Of a stretch of DNA of 11,167 nt, positions 4,910 through 10,888 are shown in pieces. The notes under the pieces were generated by a model. That model saw nothing but the letters and a program-made list of their open reading frames with translations. It made no database searches and was not told where the DNA came from. The stretch covers positions 1-11,167 of the forward strand of contig JAEYSJ010000280.1 in assembly GCA_023434855.1 (NCBI GenBank). Direction: 5' to 3'. The position numbers and the translations under genes are program-made. The number at the start of each line of letters is the position of its first letter. The first letter of the stretch is position 1. The DNA is from Bacillota bacterium (GTDB lineage Bacteria > Bacillota_C > Negativicutes > JAEYSJ01).

Positions 4910-5167
4910 ATGAAATACATTGACAAACGATCAATCTCTCGGTGTTTGAAACAGCATATCGAAATTGGAGAAAAAGATTTGAATGATCCCGATCCCGGAT
5001 TTGTAGAGCAAACAAAAGAATTTATTGCTGAGTGGAAGCATTGTTTAGAAAGCAAAGAGGCCGACGATCTCATTAATGAATGGAATAATCTAGTTAAATC
5101 AGCAAATTCGATTAAGTCAAAAGCTAAAAGTATGAACACCGAATTTGCAAAATACTTCCGCGATTGA
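4910..5167 (+). CDS. Small helical hypothetical protein, third gene of the operon
   Basis: The product is 85 residues from ATG 4910, which has GAAAGG (4895-4900) nine bases upstream. An ATG at 4901 abuts that site, and the frame is open further left to 4871, but neither has good spacing. The protein is charged and almost wholly helical, with no membrane segment: DPGFVEQTKEFIAEWKHCLE (about 28-47) and DDLINEWNNLVKSANSIKSK (about 51-70) look like amphipathic helices that could form a small bundle or coiled coil. I do not recognise it. It lies third in the plus-strand operon. Confidence 0.72.
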   Translation: MKYIDKRSISRCLKQHIEIGEKDLNDPDPGFVEQTKEFIAEWKHCLESKEADDLINEWNNLVKSANSIKSKAKSMNTEFAKYFRD

Positions 5168-5183
5168 TTTATACGCAGAGTGA

Positions 5184-5197
5184 CGGCCTCCGGGCCG
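5184..5197 (+). other. GC-rich intergenic hairpin
   Basis: CGGCC (5184-5188) pairs with GGCCG (5193-5197) over a TCCG loop, 54 bases before the next start codon. It is the third case of this layout in the operon. Confidence 0.45.
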
Positions 5198-5250
5198 GTA
5201 ATGCGGCAAGCGGGGTCACAAGCCCACCGCAATACGAAAGGAATGATACT

Positions 5251-5601
5251 ATGGCAAGGCTACATTACTACCGATTCCCTGCGGAAATTGATGCCCATAC
5301 CCGCTATATAAACGGCGCTGCTAACCTCACCGGCGAATGCAAGTTAGGCAAAACAACCTGCCGGGGCTGCACTGAATGCTCGACCGGCTGGAGCGATTGC
5401 CAGTATTTTAATTGCCTTGATTCCGATGACACTATAGGCGGTACTACCGTAACCAACGCTAAGAAGCTACTAAAGAAGTTTGGCGGCACTGCCTGGACGG
5501 AACACTGTGAGCGCGATGGCGGAGTTTTCGAAGTAACCGACATTAAACTACAGGGCAATAACAGCAGCTTCAAATACATCGGCATTTATAGGAGGAATTA
5601 A
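5251..5601 (+). CDS. Cysteine-rich hypothetical protein, fourth gene of the operon
   Basis: The protein is 116 residues from ATG 5251, with GAAAGGA (5236-5242) eight bases upstream; the frame is open leftward to 5164 but without a ribosome site. Seven cysteines occur, six of them packed in residues 30-55 with spacing C-x6-C-x2-C-x2-C-x6-C-x4-C (CRGCTEC at the centre). This suggests a zinc or iron-sulfur site. The N-terminus HYYRFPAEIDAHTRYINGA has no signal peptide, so disulfides in an exported protein are less likely. The C-terminal part (64-116) looks like a small alpha/beta unit. I do not recognise the family. The stop is one base before the next gene, so translation of the two is probably coupled. 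Confidence 0.8.
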   Translation: MARLHYYRFPAEIDAHTRYINGAANLTGECKLGKTTCRGCTECSTGWSDCQYFNCLDSDDTIGGTTVTNAKKLLKKFGGTAWTEHCERDGGVFEVTDIKLQGNNSSFKYIGIYRRN

Positions 5602-5602
5602 C

Positions 5603-5800
5603 ATGCGCAAAGTAACGCGGAAATATAAAGGCTGGGCAATCAAGCAGGATATAGAATGCAGCGGCGATGGTGTCGAACACATAATTTACCGTTGTTATAC
5701 CCCGGAGGAATGGGAATACCCGGCAAATATCCGGCTTCCAGAATGGGACGCATGCAGCTTGCAAGAGGCTAAAGATTTTATTGACAGTTACGCAGTATAA
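5603..5800 (+). CDS. Small hypothetical protein, last gene of the operon
   Basis: This 65-residue protein starts at ATG 5603 with AGGAGG (5590-5595) seven bases upstream, inside the end of the previous gene. It has a short beta-rich first half (YKGWAIKQDIEC, IIYRCYTPEEWEY) and ends in a helix, SLQEAKDFIDSY. That pattern resembles very small phage proteins whose last helix reads like TLEEAKEFID; no function is known to me. A weak terminator follows at 5803-5822, closing the operon that began at 4218. Confidence 0.75.
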   Translation: MRKVTRKYKGWAIKQDIECSGDGVEHIIYRCYTPEEWEYPANIRLPEWDACSLQEAKDFIDSYAV

Positions 5801-5802
5801 CA

Positions 5803-5822
5803 ACCGCTGCCGAATAGGCGGT
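5803..5822 (+). terminator. Probable terminator of the small-ORF operon
   Basis: ACCGC (5803-5807) pairs with GCGGT (5818-5822), followed by ATTTCTTTTGTTT. The stem is short, so termination may be partial. Confidence 0.5.
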
Positions 5823-5954
5823 ATTTCTTTTGTTTATATCTAAACACCATAAATATTCATAATATTTTTACATTTTCTTTGTTGAAAGAAGGAACTAAAA
5901 GTATTTTGTTGTAGTTATATGTAAAATGGCATTAAGGGAAGGAGGTATATAATT

Positions 5955-6251
5955 ATGGCATGGGATGAAAAAACGATCTCTGCAGTATGGGAAAAAGGTA
6001 CTCGTACTAGCGATTCAGCTAACTGGCGAAAAGATCAATGCGGCGCATGGATAAGCCGGTCTGAGTATGGTAACCGTAACTCTATTTATGGTTGGGAAAT
6101 TGATCACATTACTGCCAAAGCTAATGACGGTAAAGATATTCTTTCCAATTTGCGTCCATTGCAATGGCAAAACAACTGCTGTAAGCAAGATGGTAGATTA
6201 GTAACCGTTGTCACTTCAGACGGCAATAAAAATATTGAAGTGAAAAAATAG
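5955..6251 (+). CDS. Small HNH-family protein
   Basis: This 98-residue protein carries an HNH nuclease core. EIDHI (48-52) provides the conserved Asp-His, NLRPLQWQNN (65-74) supplies the middle Asn and a final Asn in place of His (HNN variant). The flanking text W-DQCGAWISRSEYG and YGWEIDHI is typical of a small stand-alone HNH-like family widespread in bacteria and phages. HNH proteins cut or nick DNA using one metal ion at the beta-beta-alpha fold. The paired zinc cysteines of larger HNH enzymes are absent. GGAGG (5941-5945) is nine bases before ATG 5955. The upstream 130 bases are very AT-rich, and the gene has its own downstream terminator. It is far from the terminase and cos region, so a packaging role is unlikely from position alone. 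Confidence 0.85.
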   Translation: MAWDEKTISAVWEKGTRTSDSANWRKDQCGAWISRSEYGNRNSIYGWEIDHITAKANDGKDILSNLRPLQWQNNCCKQDGRLVTVVTSDGNKNIEVKK

Positions 6252-6297
6252 TTCTGATTCACCTCTAGTCCATATTGGTTTTATTTTGTGCAAATAA

Positions 6298-6336
6298 AAA
6301 GCCCATCTCTCAAGCACTGACTGAGGGATGGGCTTT
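6298..6336 (+). terminator. Terminator of the HNH gene
   Basis: AAAGCCCATCTCTCA (6298-6312) pairs with TGAGGGATGGGCTTT (6322-6336), with one T-G pair and a 9-nt loop. CGTTTTC follows. Confidence 0.75.
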
Positions 6337-6401
6337 CGTTTTCAAAGCACCTCATGAAAGCAAAATGGCACGTTTGTGTTAATTCCGCAAGTAGGCAAAA
6401 T

Positions 6402-6429
6402 AAAAAAGCCCCAGACCGCAGTCCGGGGC
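6402..6429 (-). terminator. Terminator of the late/lysis operon
   Basis: On the minus strand, GCCCCGGAC (6421-6429) pairs with GTCTGGGGC (6408-6416) over a 4-nt loop, then TTTTTT (6402-6407). It is a textbook intrinsic terminator, 11 bases past the last minus-strand gene, and marks the end of late phage transcription. Confidence 0.85.
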
Positions 6430-6440
6430 AGTAATTTAAT

Positions 6441-6590
6441 CTATTTTTTAATGGTTAATTGTTGCAATTTCTCGCATAGCTTGCACGGCTGCTCTACAAA
6501 ATTGGAGTATGTGACCCCTGAACAATGGGCTGCATGTCTACGCAAAAAATCAATTTCAGAGTTTTTATCCTTCTCTTTTGACTCTAACAT
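6441..6590 (-). CDS. 49-residue Cys/His protein at the end of the lysis operon
   Basis: A short frame from ATG 6590 to TAG at 6441 encodes 49 residues. AAGGAG (6600-6605) lies nine bases upstream, and the gene follows the spanin candidate by 28 bases, so it is part of the lysis transcript. The N-terminus is highly charged (MLESKEKDKNSEIDFLRRHA). H19, H22 and C23, then C36 and C39 (PCKLCEK), give an H-x2-H-C...C-x2-C set that could bind one zinc ion. No membrane segment is present. I do not recognise the family. Coding is supported by the ribosome site, spacing, and a terminator directly behind it. Confidence 0.65.
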   Translation of the reverse strand: MLESKEKDKNSEIDFLRRHAAHCSGVTYSNFVEQPCKLCEKLQQLTIKK

Positions 6591-6618
6591 ACAATCACTC
6601 TCCTTGTATTATATTAAT

Positions 6619-7314
6619 TTAAAATGCCCCAAAAAACAATTTATTTACTGCACGCTTATACATTACCTGACCGCCGTTTATAACTTTAATATCAGACGGG
6701 TTTATGTGCGCCTGGGCCTCTATGGCTGCATCCTTGCTAAAGTTACGTTGTGCAGCTACAGGAATATAAAAATCTCCCTTATGCCAGCCCAGGCCCGCGC
6801 CTAAATACCAGTTTGTATAATTATTTACCTTATATACGCCTACTTGCCAGGATTGACTGCCGTCCGGTTGCTTAACCTGTTGCGGAACACTTAGCGTTCG
6901 ATCGGTGTCGGCTAGTGCTGCCGGTGGCAATGTAGGGTCTTTGGAATTTATGCGGTCTTTTACGTTTTCCGCCGCCGCTTGTACCGTAGGAGCCTGCACA
7001 CTAAAGCTAACTACGGGCTGCACCTTTCCGGCTTTGGCTTTTTCAACTTCCGCCGCCAGGGCTTCAGCATTTTGCTTGCTCATGTTTAGCTGATTTTGCA
7101 AATAATTAATATTGGTGGCCTGCTGTTCGGTAAGTGTCACAGCTTCATGCAGTTTTGTTTCTGCTGCGGTATGCTTATGAAAAAAATAATAGGCAGTATA
7201 GCCTGCAATTATCAGCAGGAGCAATACCCCTATAATTATATACCGCGAATACTTAGAAGAGCCGGGTGTTATTACCTCCACGGCTCTTTTTGCTAATTCA
7301 GATTCAACACTCAC
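6619..7314 (-). CDS. Membrane-anchored coiled-coil protein, candidate spanin
   Basis: This 231-residue protein has a cytoplasmic N-terminus, one transmembrane helix (about 24-46), and a predicted exported region with a coiled coil (about 50-95, heptad-like KLHEAVTLTEQQATNINYLQ). After a Pro/Ala/Gln linker comes a C-terminal domain (about 153-231) with alternating polar and aromatic strands (NWYLGAGLGWHKGDFYIPVA) that ends in Phe. It follows holin and endolysin directly. In phages of diderm hosts the inner-membrane spanin (Rz type) has N-terminal TM plus coiled coil and sits after the endolysin, so a spanin role is a good inference. No lipobox or separate o-spanin is visible. GTG 7314 abuts the endolysin stop (TAG-GTG) with GGAGGT in the endolysin 3' end. 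A tail or surface role is the alternative. Confidence 0.75.
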   Translation of the reverse strand: MSVESELAKRAVEVITPGSSKYSRYIIIGVLLLLIIAGYTAYYFFHKHTAAETKLHEAVTLTEQQATNINYLQNQLNMSKQNAEALAAEVEKAKAGKVQPVVSFSVQAPTVQAAAENVKDRINSKDPTLPPAALADTDRTLSVPQQVKQPDGSQSWQVGVYKVNNYTNWYLGAGLGWHKGDFYIPVAAQRNFSKDAAIEAQAHINPSDIKVINGGQVMYKRAVNKLFFGAF

Positions 7315-7776
7315 CTATACCACCTCCGAATCATATTGCAGAAGGTCATTAGCCCGAATTGTTGCCATTACCTTTTGTGCATATTCCGGGTCTGTAGCGT
7401 AGACAGGGCCAAGAGCATATACAAACTGCTCTACATCCCCTGTAGCGCACCATATGCCCCAAGCCGGTAAGTATACAGGCTCCTGGGTAATTAATATGCA
7501 CCAGTCATCTAGCGCTTGCAGTAGGCTATCATAGTCTTGAAATTTGGCATACTCGGATTGATATACTCCATTGCGGCATTCTTCGGTTTCCCTGATGATG
7601 TAACGGCCCCAGCCGCCCCATTTGCGCCCGAATAGGTTGTATCCGCCTATGGTGTATTTACCCCAGCCACTTTCCAGAGCCGCCTGGGCAATTACCACAC
7701 TGGGCGGCAAATTATAAGGCTTGCACTGTTCTACTGCGTCAGGCGCAAGCCATTGGATAAATTCTTCAGGTGTCAT
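7315..7776 (-). CDS. Endolysin, GH73 glucosaminidase (FlgJ-like)
   Basis: The 153-residue protein is a single glucosaminidase domain of the FlgJ/LytG type (GH73), which cleaves the glycan strands of peptidoglycan at beta-N-acetylglucosaminyl linkages. PPSVVIAQAALESGWGKYTI (24-43) contains the catalytic Glu35. YNLFGRKWG (46-54) and YATDPEYAQKVMATI (126-140) are the other family signatures. It has no signal peptide and no cell-wall-binding domain, so release through the holin is expected. It starts at ATG 7776, overlapping the holin stop by one base (TAATG), with GGGAGG nine bases upstream. The spanin candidate starts right after its stop. This is a compact, translationally coupled lysis cassette. 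Confidence 0.93.
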   Translation of the reverse strand: MTPEEFIQWLAPDAVEQCKPYNLPPSVVIAQAALESGWGKYTIGGYNLFGRKWGGWGRYIIRETEECRNGVYQSEYAKFQDYDSLLQALDDWCILITQEPVYLPAWGIWCATGDVEQFVYALGPVYATDPEYAQKVMATIRANDLLQYDSEVV

Positions 7777-8300
7777 TATTTTAAACCTCCCATTTTTGAC
7801 CGGATAAGTGTAAGCAGCGGGTCAAGGCTCTGTACTCCGGCATCACGCAAATTTTCTATTATACTGACTGCCTCTGTTGCCGCTAAATAGTACCAGGCTG
7901 CTTTTAAGAATACCCCTTCCCCGCCTACCATAAAATCAACATGTATTACCGCCGTCACCAACACCATATACAGAATTATTTTTCCAGCAAATTTCGTTTT
8001 CATCATTTCCGATGTGATGTATTTATGGTTAAAGGCATTGCCCATGTTCCGGGCGCATTGCCATAGCCCGGCCTTCTCTTGACACACTCCCTGGTCAATC
8101 AAGTATTTGTACGTCAACGACAGCCATTTTGTAGCTAGATCAATCAGAATCAGCACCACAAACGCCATAAGCGCGGTACCGTGACTACTGAATAATACTG
8201 CCAACAATCCAGCCACCCCCATTTTAACTAATGCTATGTCCCCCAAGGACTGTACAGCCCCTTTTCCTGCCTTAAATACATTGCTAAAAATCTCTTCCAT
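7776..8300 (-). CDS. Phage holin (phage_holin_4 / TcdE-like family)
   Basis: This 174-residue protein has three to four membrane segments, at about 22-39, 43-60, 106-122 and 130-148. The segment YYLAATEAVSIIENLRDAGV (137-156) is the family hallmark (A-TE-xSIxEN) of the toxin-secretion/phage lysis holins of Bacillota. Holins accumulate in the inner membrane and open it at a set time, releasing the endolysin. At 174 residues it is somewhat longer than typical members, with an extended loop between segments 2 and 3. GGAGG lies ten bases before ATG 8300. Its stop overlaps the endolysin start. A terminator-like hairpin lies about 30 bases upstream, so its expression may depend on read-through. Confidence 0.9.
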   Translation of the reverse strand: MEEIFSNVFKAGKGAVQSLGDIALVKMGVAGLLAVLFSSHGTALMAFVVLILIDLATKWLSLTYKYLIDQGVCQEKAGLWQCARNMGNAFNHKYITSEMMKTKFAGKIILYMVLVTAVIHVDFMVGGEGVFLKAAWYYLAATEAVSIIENLRDAGVQSLDPLLTLIRSKMGGLK

Positions 8301-8319
8301 TGCTTTCCCGCCTCCAATA

Positions 8320-8349
8320 AAAAATAAAATAGGAGCTTTCGCCCCTATT
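8320..8349 (-). terminator. Terminator or attenuator upstream of the holin
   Basis: On the minus strand, AATAGGGGC (8341-8349) pairs with GCTCCTATT (8328-8336) over a GAAA loop, then TTATTTTT. The stop codon of the preceding 44-aa gene lies inside the stem, so translating ribosomes could disrupt it. It would limit tail-to-lysis read-through. Confidence 0.65.
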
Positions 8350-8479
8350 CTTCGGAATCGTTTTGCTCGTTTGTATGCTGATCTTCTAGCTCTTTGTGCC
8401 GATCGGGTTTATCATCGAATACCACAGTAAAAAATCCGTGGTGGTCTTTGACCGGCTGCTTAGGTATTTTATCTTCCAT
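8345..8479 (-). CDS. 44-residue hypothetical protein between tail and lysis genes
   Basis: The frame from ATG 8479 to TAG at 8345 encodes 44 residues. AGGGGG is six to seven bases upstream. The sequence is strongly charged and soluble: MEDKIPKQPVKDHHGFFTVV, then FDDKPDRHKELEDQH and an acidic end. The GFFTVVFDDK centre is its only hydrophobic part. I know no function. Its position, after the tail fibre pair and before the holin, is where many Bacillota phages carry tiny proteins. Its stop codon lies inside a terminator stem, which suggests translation influences expression of the lysis genes. Confidence 0.6.
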   Translation of the reverse strand: MEDKIPKQPVKDHHGFFTVVFDDKPDRHKELEDQHTNEQNDSEE

Positions 8480-8536
8480 AAGCTACCCCCTGTTATTTTT
8501 AATAGTATATGCGCTGTACATATAAAAAATAGGCCC

Positions 8537-9088
8537 CTATTCCGGCCATTTGATATTTGCTAATTCTTCTGCTGTTTTGGCTGCATCTATTTGCTCTCGT
8601 AGCGCCCTTGCTATCTGGTGCAGGCTATCGGAATGCTGGGCCAAAGCAACTGACATACCAACTACCTGCGTGGCATCCATTTCAACCGCGGTATTATCCT
8701 GCATAGTCCAAGCTAATGTGAACAATACATTTACAGCAATAGCAGCCTGAGCCGCCTGTACGGCTATGGTAATGCGTTGGACGCTAACCGTGTCGGAATC
8801 CAATATTTTACCCAGGTAAGGTACGCCAGACTGCTCTAGGCGATCCCGCTCGGCTTTAATCTTTGCCCACGCCTGAATTTTTAAGTCCTCTATATCTGGC
8901 ACATAAACGGGCTTTAACTCCGGTTTCCCACTTGCTCCGCGCACATATTCCCTTGTTTCATATAATGAATATTCTTCGTCCGTAATGCCAATATAATCAG
9001 CAGGTATAACCGGAAATTGCGATTCCTTTATAGATGTAACTATAAATCCCTGCTGATCAAATAACGCGAAAATCTTACAATCCGACAT
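8537..9088 (-). CDS. DUF4376 protein, probable tail fibre assembly protein
   Basis: This 183-residue protein has an N-terminal beta-rich part (1-66), including IFALFDQQGFIVTSI and DYIGITDEEYSLYETREYVR. The C-terminal DUF4376 domain (about 69-180) reads DLKIQAWAKIKAERDRLEQS, then VSVQRITIAVQAAQAA, FTLAWTMQDNTAVEMDA and HSDSLHQIARALREQIDAA. Such proteins are regularly encoded right after phage tail fibres and are thought to act as fibre chaperones or attached subunits; proof for this one is lacking. Its start (ATG 9088) overlaps the end of the fibre gene by 14 bases, with the ribosome site GGAGGTT inside the fibre gene, so the two are co-produced. The stop lies in a short hairpin followed by a U-run. 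Confidence 0.88.
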   Translation of the reverse strand: MSDCKIFALFDQQGFIVTSIKESQFPVIPADYIGITDEEYSLYETREYVRGASGKPELKPVYVPDIEDLKIQAWAKIKAERDRLEQSGVPYLGKILDSDTVSVQRITIAVQAAQAAIAVNVLFTLAWTMQDNTAVEMDATQVVGMSVALAQHSDSLHQIARALREQIDAAKTAEELANIKWPE

Positions 9089-10874
9089 ATGTTTTGAACC
9101 TCCAGTTCGCTGCAGTAATTGGAGTAGTAGTTGCTATGGCTGGCAAAACAAATACACCATGCATTGCATACCAAACTAATCGCACTGTTGTCGCATTAGC
9201 GACTACCTTAATGCCATAAACATCTTGGTTACCAGTACTGCAAAAAACGGATACCCTATCGCCCACCATATACCCAAACTCTGCTGTTTTGCACTCTAGA
9301 TATGCATGTATAATTTTCGGCGTGGCACCTAATCCGTGCGAATAGGTAATAATCTGCTGCCCGCTACTTGATATAGTTTCTGTGGTAAATTCTTGCATCG
9401 TTCCTACGGCAGAAACAGCTGTTTGTACAAAAGCAGTAGTTGCAAGTTGCGTTGTATTCGTTCCTGCTGAAGCCGTAGGCGCAGTAGGAACTCCAGTTAA
9501 GGCCGGACTTGCAAGAGGTGCACGTGTTGAATCTATCGGATGCACATGCCCTTCTCGCGCGTATTTGCCATTATCCGTACCTGCTATAGCAGTACCATCT
9601 GCCAACGGAGTAGCACTAGAGGCCATTGCATGACCGTATGTGCTTGCAGTAGATACTCCATATGTTGCAGCAGCACTACTATGAGTAATCGGCGCTTTTG
9701 TACTATCGGCTATTGTTATATCTGCAGTTCCATCAAACGCAACATTATTGATTGTCCTAGCAGTAGCTAATTTCGTTGCAGTGGCGGCAAGCCCGTTCAA
9801 AGCTGCCGTAATCGTATTGGCAATAAAGTTACCGGATGCATCCCGCTGGACAATTGAACTGGCGGTATTTGCACTTGTTGCGCCGTGGGCGCTGGTTGCA
9901 TCAACATGGGTCTTTGTAGCTTCCAGCGTAATTGCTGGAGCCGTATAGCCATTTGCCTTGCCGGTAATTGCCTTTACCATGTAAAAAACACCACTTAACA
10001 GAGTGGTTAAACCGCCTGTCAAGCTCGTAGGCGCTGTAGTATCTATAACGGTTCTGCTGCCAATTATCGTATCGGTTGCTGCTCCATCCGCCAGGCCGGT
10101 AGCCGCTATTTTAGGAGCATCACCAGCGCCGCCGGTATGTTTATGCCCGGTGGAAGCATTGAACAGGTTAAATACCGCTTCCAAATTAATCGACGGCAAG
10201 GTATACCAGTTCGCTTTTCCTGAGAATGATTTCAGCATGTAACCAATTTTACTAAATAAATTAGTTATCGTTCCCGCCCCTGCTGCGGCAACAGTGGTAT
10301 CCACTATAGTACGGTTCCCTATAGCCAAGTCGGTAACAGCACCGTCTAGAAAAGCGTTACTGCCTAATTTCGGCCCATTACTGCCCGTACCATCGTGGTT
10401 ATGCTGCTGCAACATTCCTACCGTTACTAGCCCGCTGGTACTGAGTATAGCCGAAACATTTTCTGCATTACTGACCGCAATATTGTAGTTAAACTCTTGA
10501 GACACCGCCACAGCTCCGCCTTCCGGCGGCAAATAATCTGGCGCAGAATCGACGGTAATAGAATACAGAATTTCTCCCAGTGTCGGGTCTGTAGCGTATA
10601 CGCCTAATTCGCGTACTTGATACCCAGCGGTTACACCGGCGTTCGTTATTACCGCCGTCAAAGTGGTAATATTACCGTTTACCGCAATGCCACTAATCGG
10701 AATGTTTTGCTTTGGCGTTATAAGCTCTGTTAGGCTTTCCAGGCTTTGCCCATTCGGCAAAATACCTGAACCAATTTTCATTTTTGTAAAAGTTAAGGTT
10801 GTTTGACCTGCGTCCACTTTGGCCTGTAGATTCTTGCCGCGAGTGGTTAAAATCCCACCTGACCAATTCGGCAT
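9075..10874 (-). CDS. Tail fibre (gpH-like, tail-collar N-terminus)
   Basis: This 599-residue protein is the receptor-binding fibre of a contractile-tail (P2/Mu-like) phage. Residues 1-145 match the tail-collar fibre N-terminal domain (PF12571/DUF3751 type): LTTRGKNLQAKVDAGQTTLT and the later TAGYQVRELGVYATDP and APDYLPPEGG. Two roughly 80-residue repeats follow (about 157-235 and 243-320), sharing H-x-H-x-G, NGPKL/DAPKI, LxDGAxTDxxIGxRTxxDTT and GKANxYTxPxIxLEA. A phage shaft region (340-480) has SSIVQRDASGNF and LTGVPTAPTASAGTNTTQLA. The 490-599 C-terminus probably forms the tip. HxH motifs at 158-160, 244-246 and 443-445 could coordinate metal in a trimer. GAGGTG precedes ATG 10874. It follows the gpI-like gene by 14 bases. 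Confidence 0.92.
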   Translation of the reverse strand: MPNWSGGILTTRGKNLQAKVDAGQTTLTFTKMKIGSGILPNGQSLESLTELITPKQNIPISGIAVNGNITTLTAVITNAGVTAGYQVRELGVYATDPTLGEILYSITVDSAPDYLPPEGGAVAVSQEFNYNIAVSNAENVSAILSTSGLVTVGMLQQHNHDGTGSNGPKLGSNAFLDGAVTDLAIGNRTIVDTTVAAAGAGTITNLFSKIGYMLKSFSGKANWYTLPSINLEAVFNLFNASTGHKHTGGAGDAPKIAATGLADGAATDTIIGSRTVIDTTAPTSLTGGLTTLLSGVFYMVKAITGKANGYTAPAITLEATKTHVDATSAHGATSANTASSIVQRDASGNFIANTITAALNGLAATATKLATARTINNVAFDGTADITIADSTKAPITHSSAAATYGVSTASTYGHAMASSATPLADGTAIAGTDNGKYAREGHVHPIDSTRAPLASPALTGVPTAPTASAGTNTTQLATTAFVQTAVSAVGTMQEFTTETISSSGQQIITYSHGLGATPKIIHAYLECKTAEFGYMVGDRVSVFCSTGNQDVYGIKVVANATTVRLVWYAMHGVFVLPAIATTTPITAANWRFKTYVGL

Positions 10875-10888
10875 ATTTCATCACCTCT

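Noticed and set aside
6708..6718. GTGCGCCTGGG matching the tRNA acceptor end
   Set aside because: An 11-base match inside the spanin candidate gene without further tRNA similarity; chance or codon bias, not a second att site.
9382..10488. Several plus-strand frames opposite the tail fibre
   Set aside because: They are antisense to repetitive Ala/Thr-rich coding and have no start signals.
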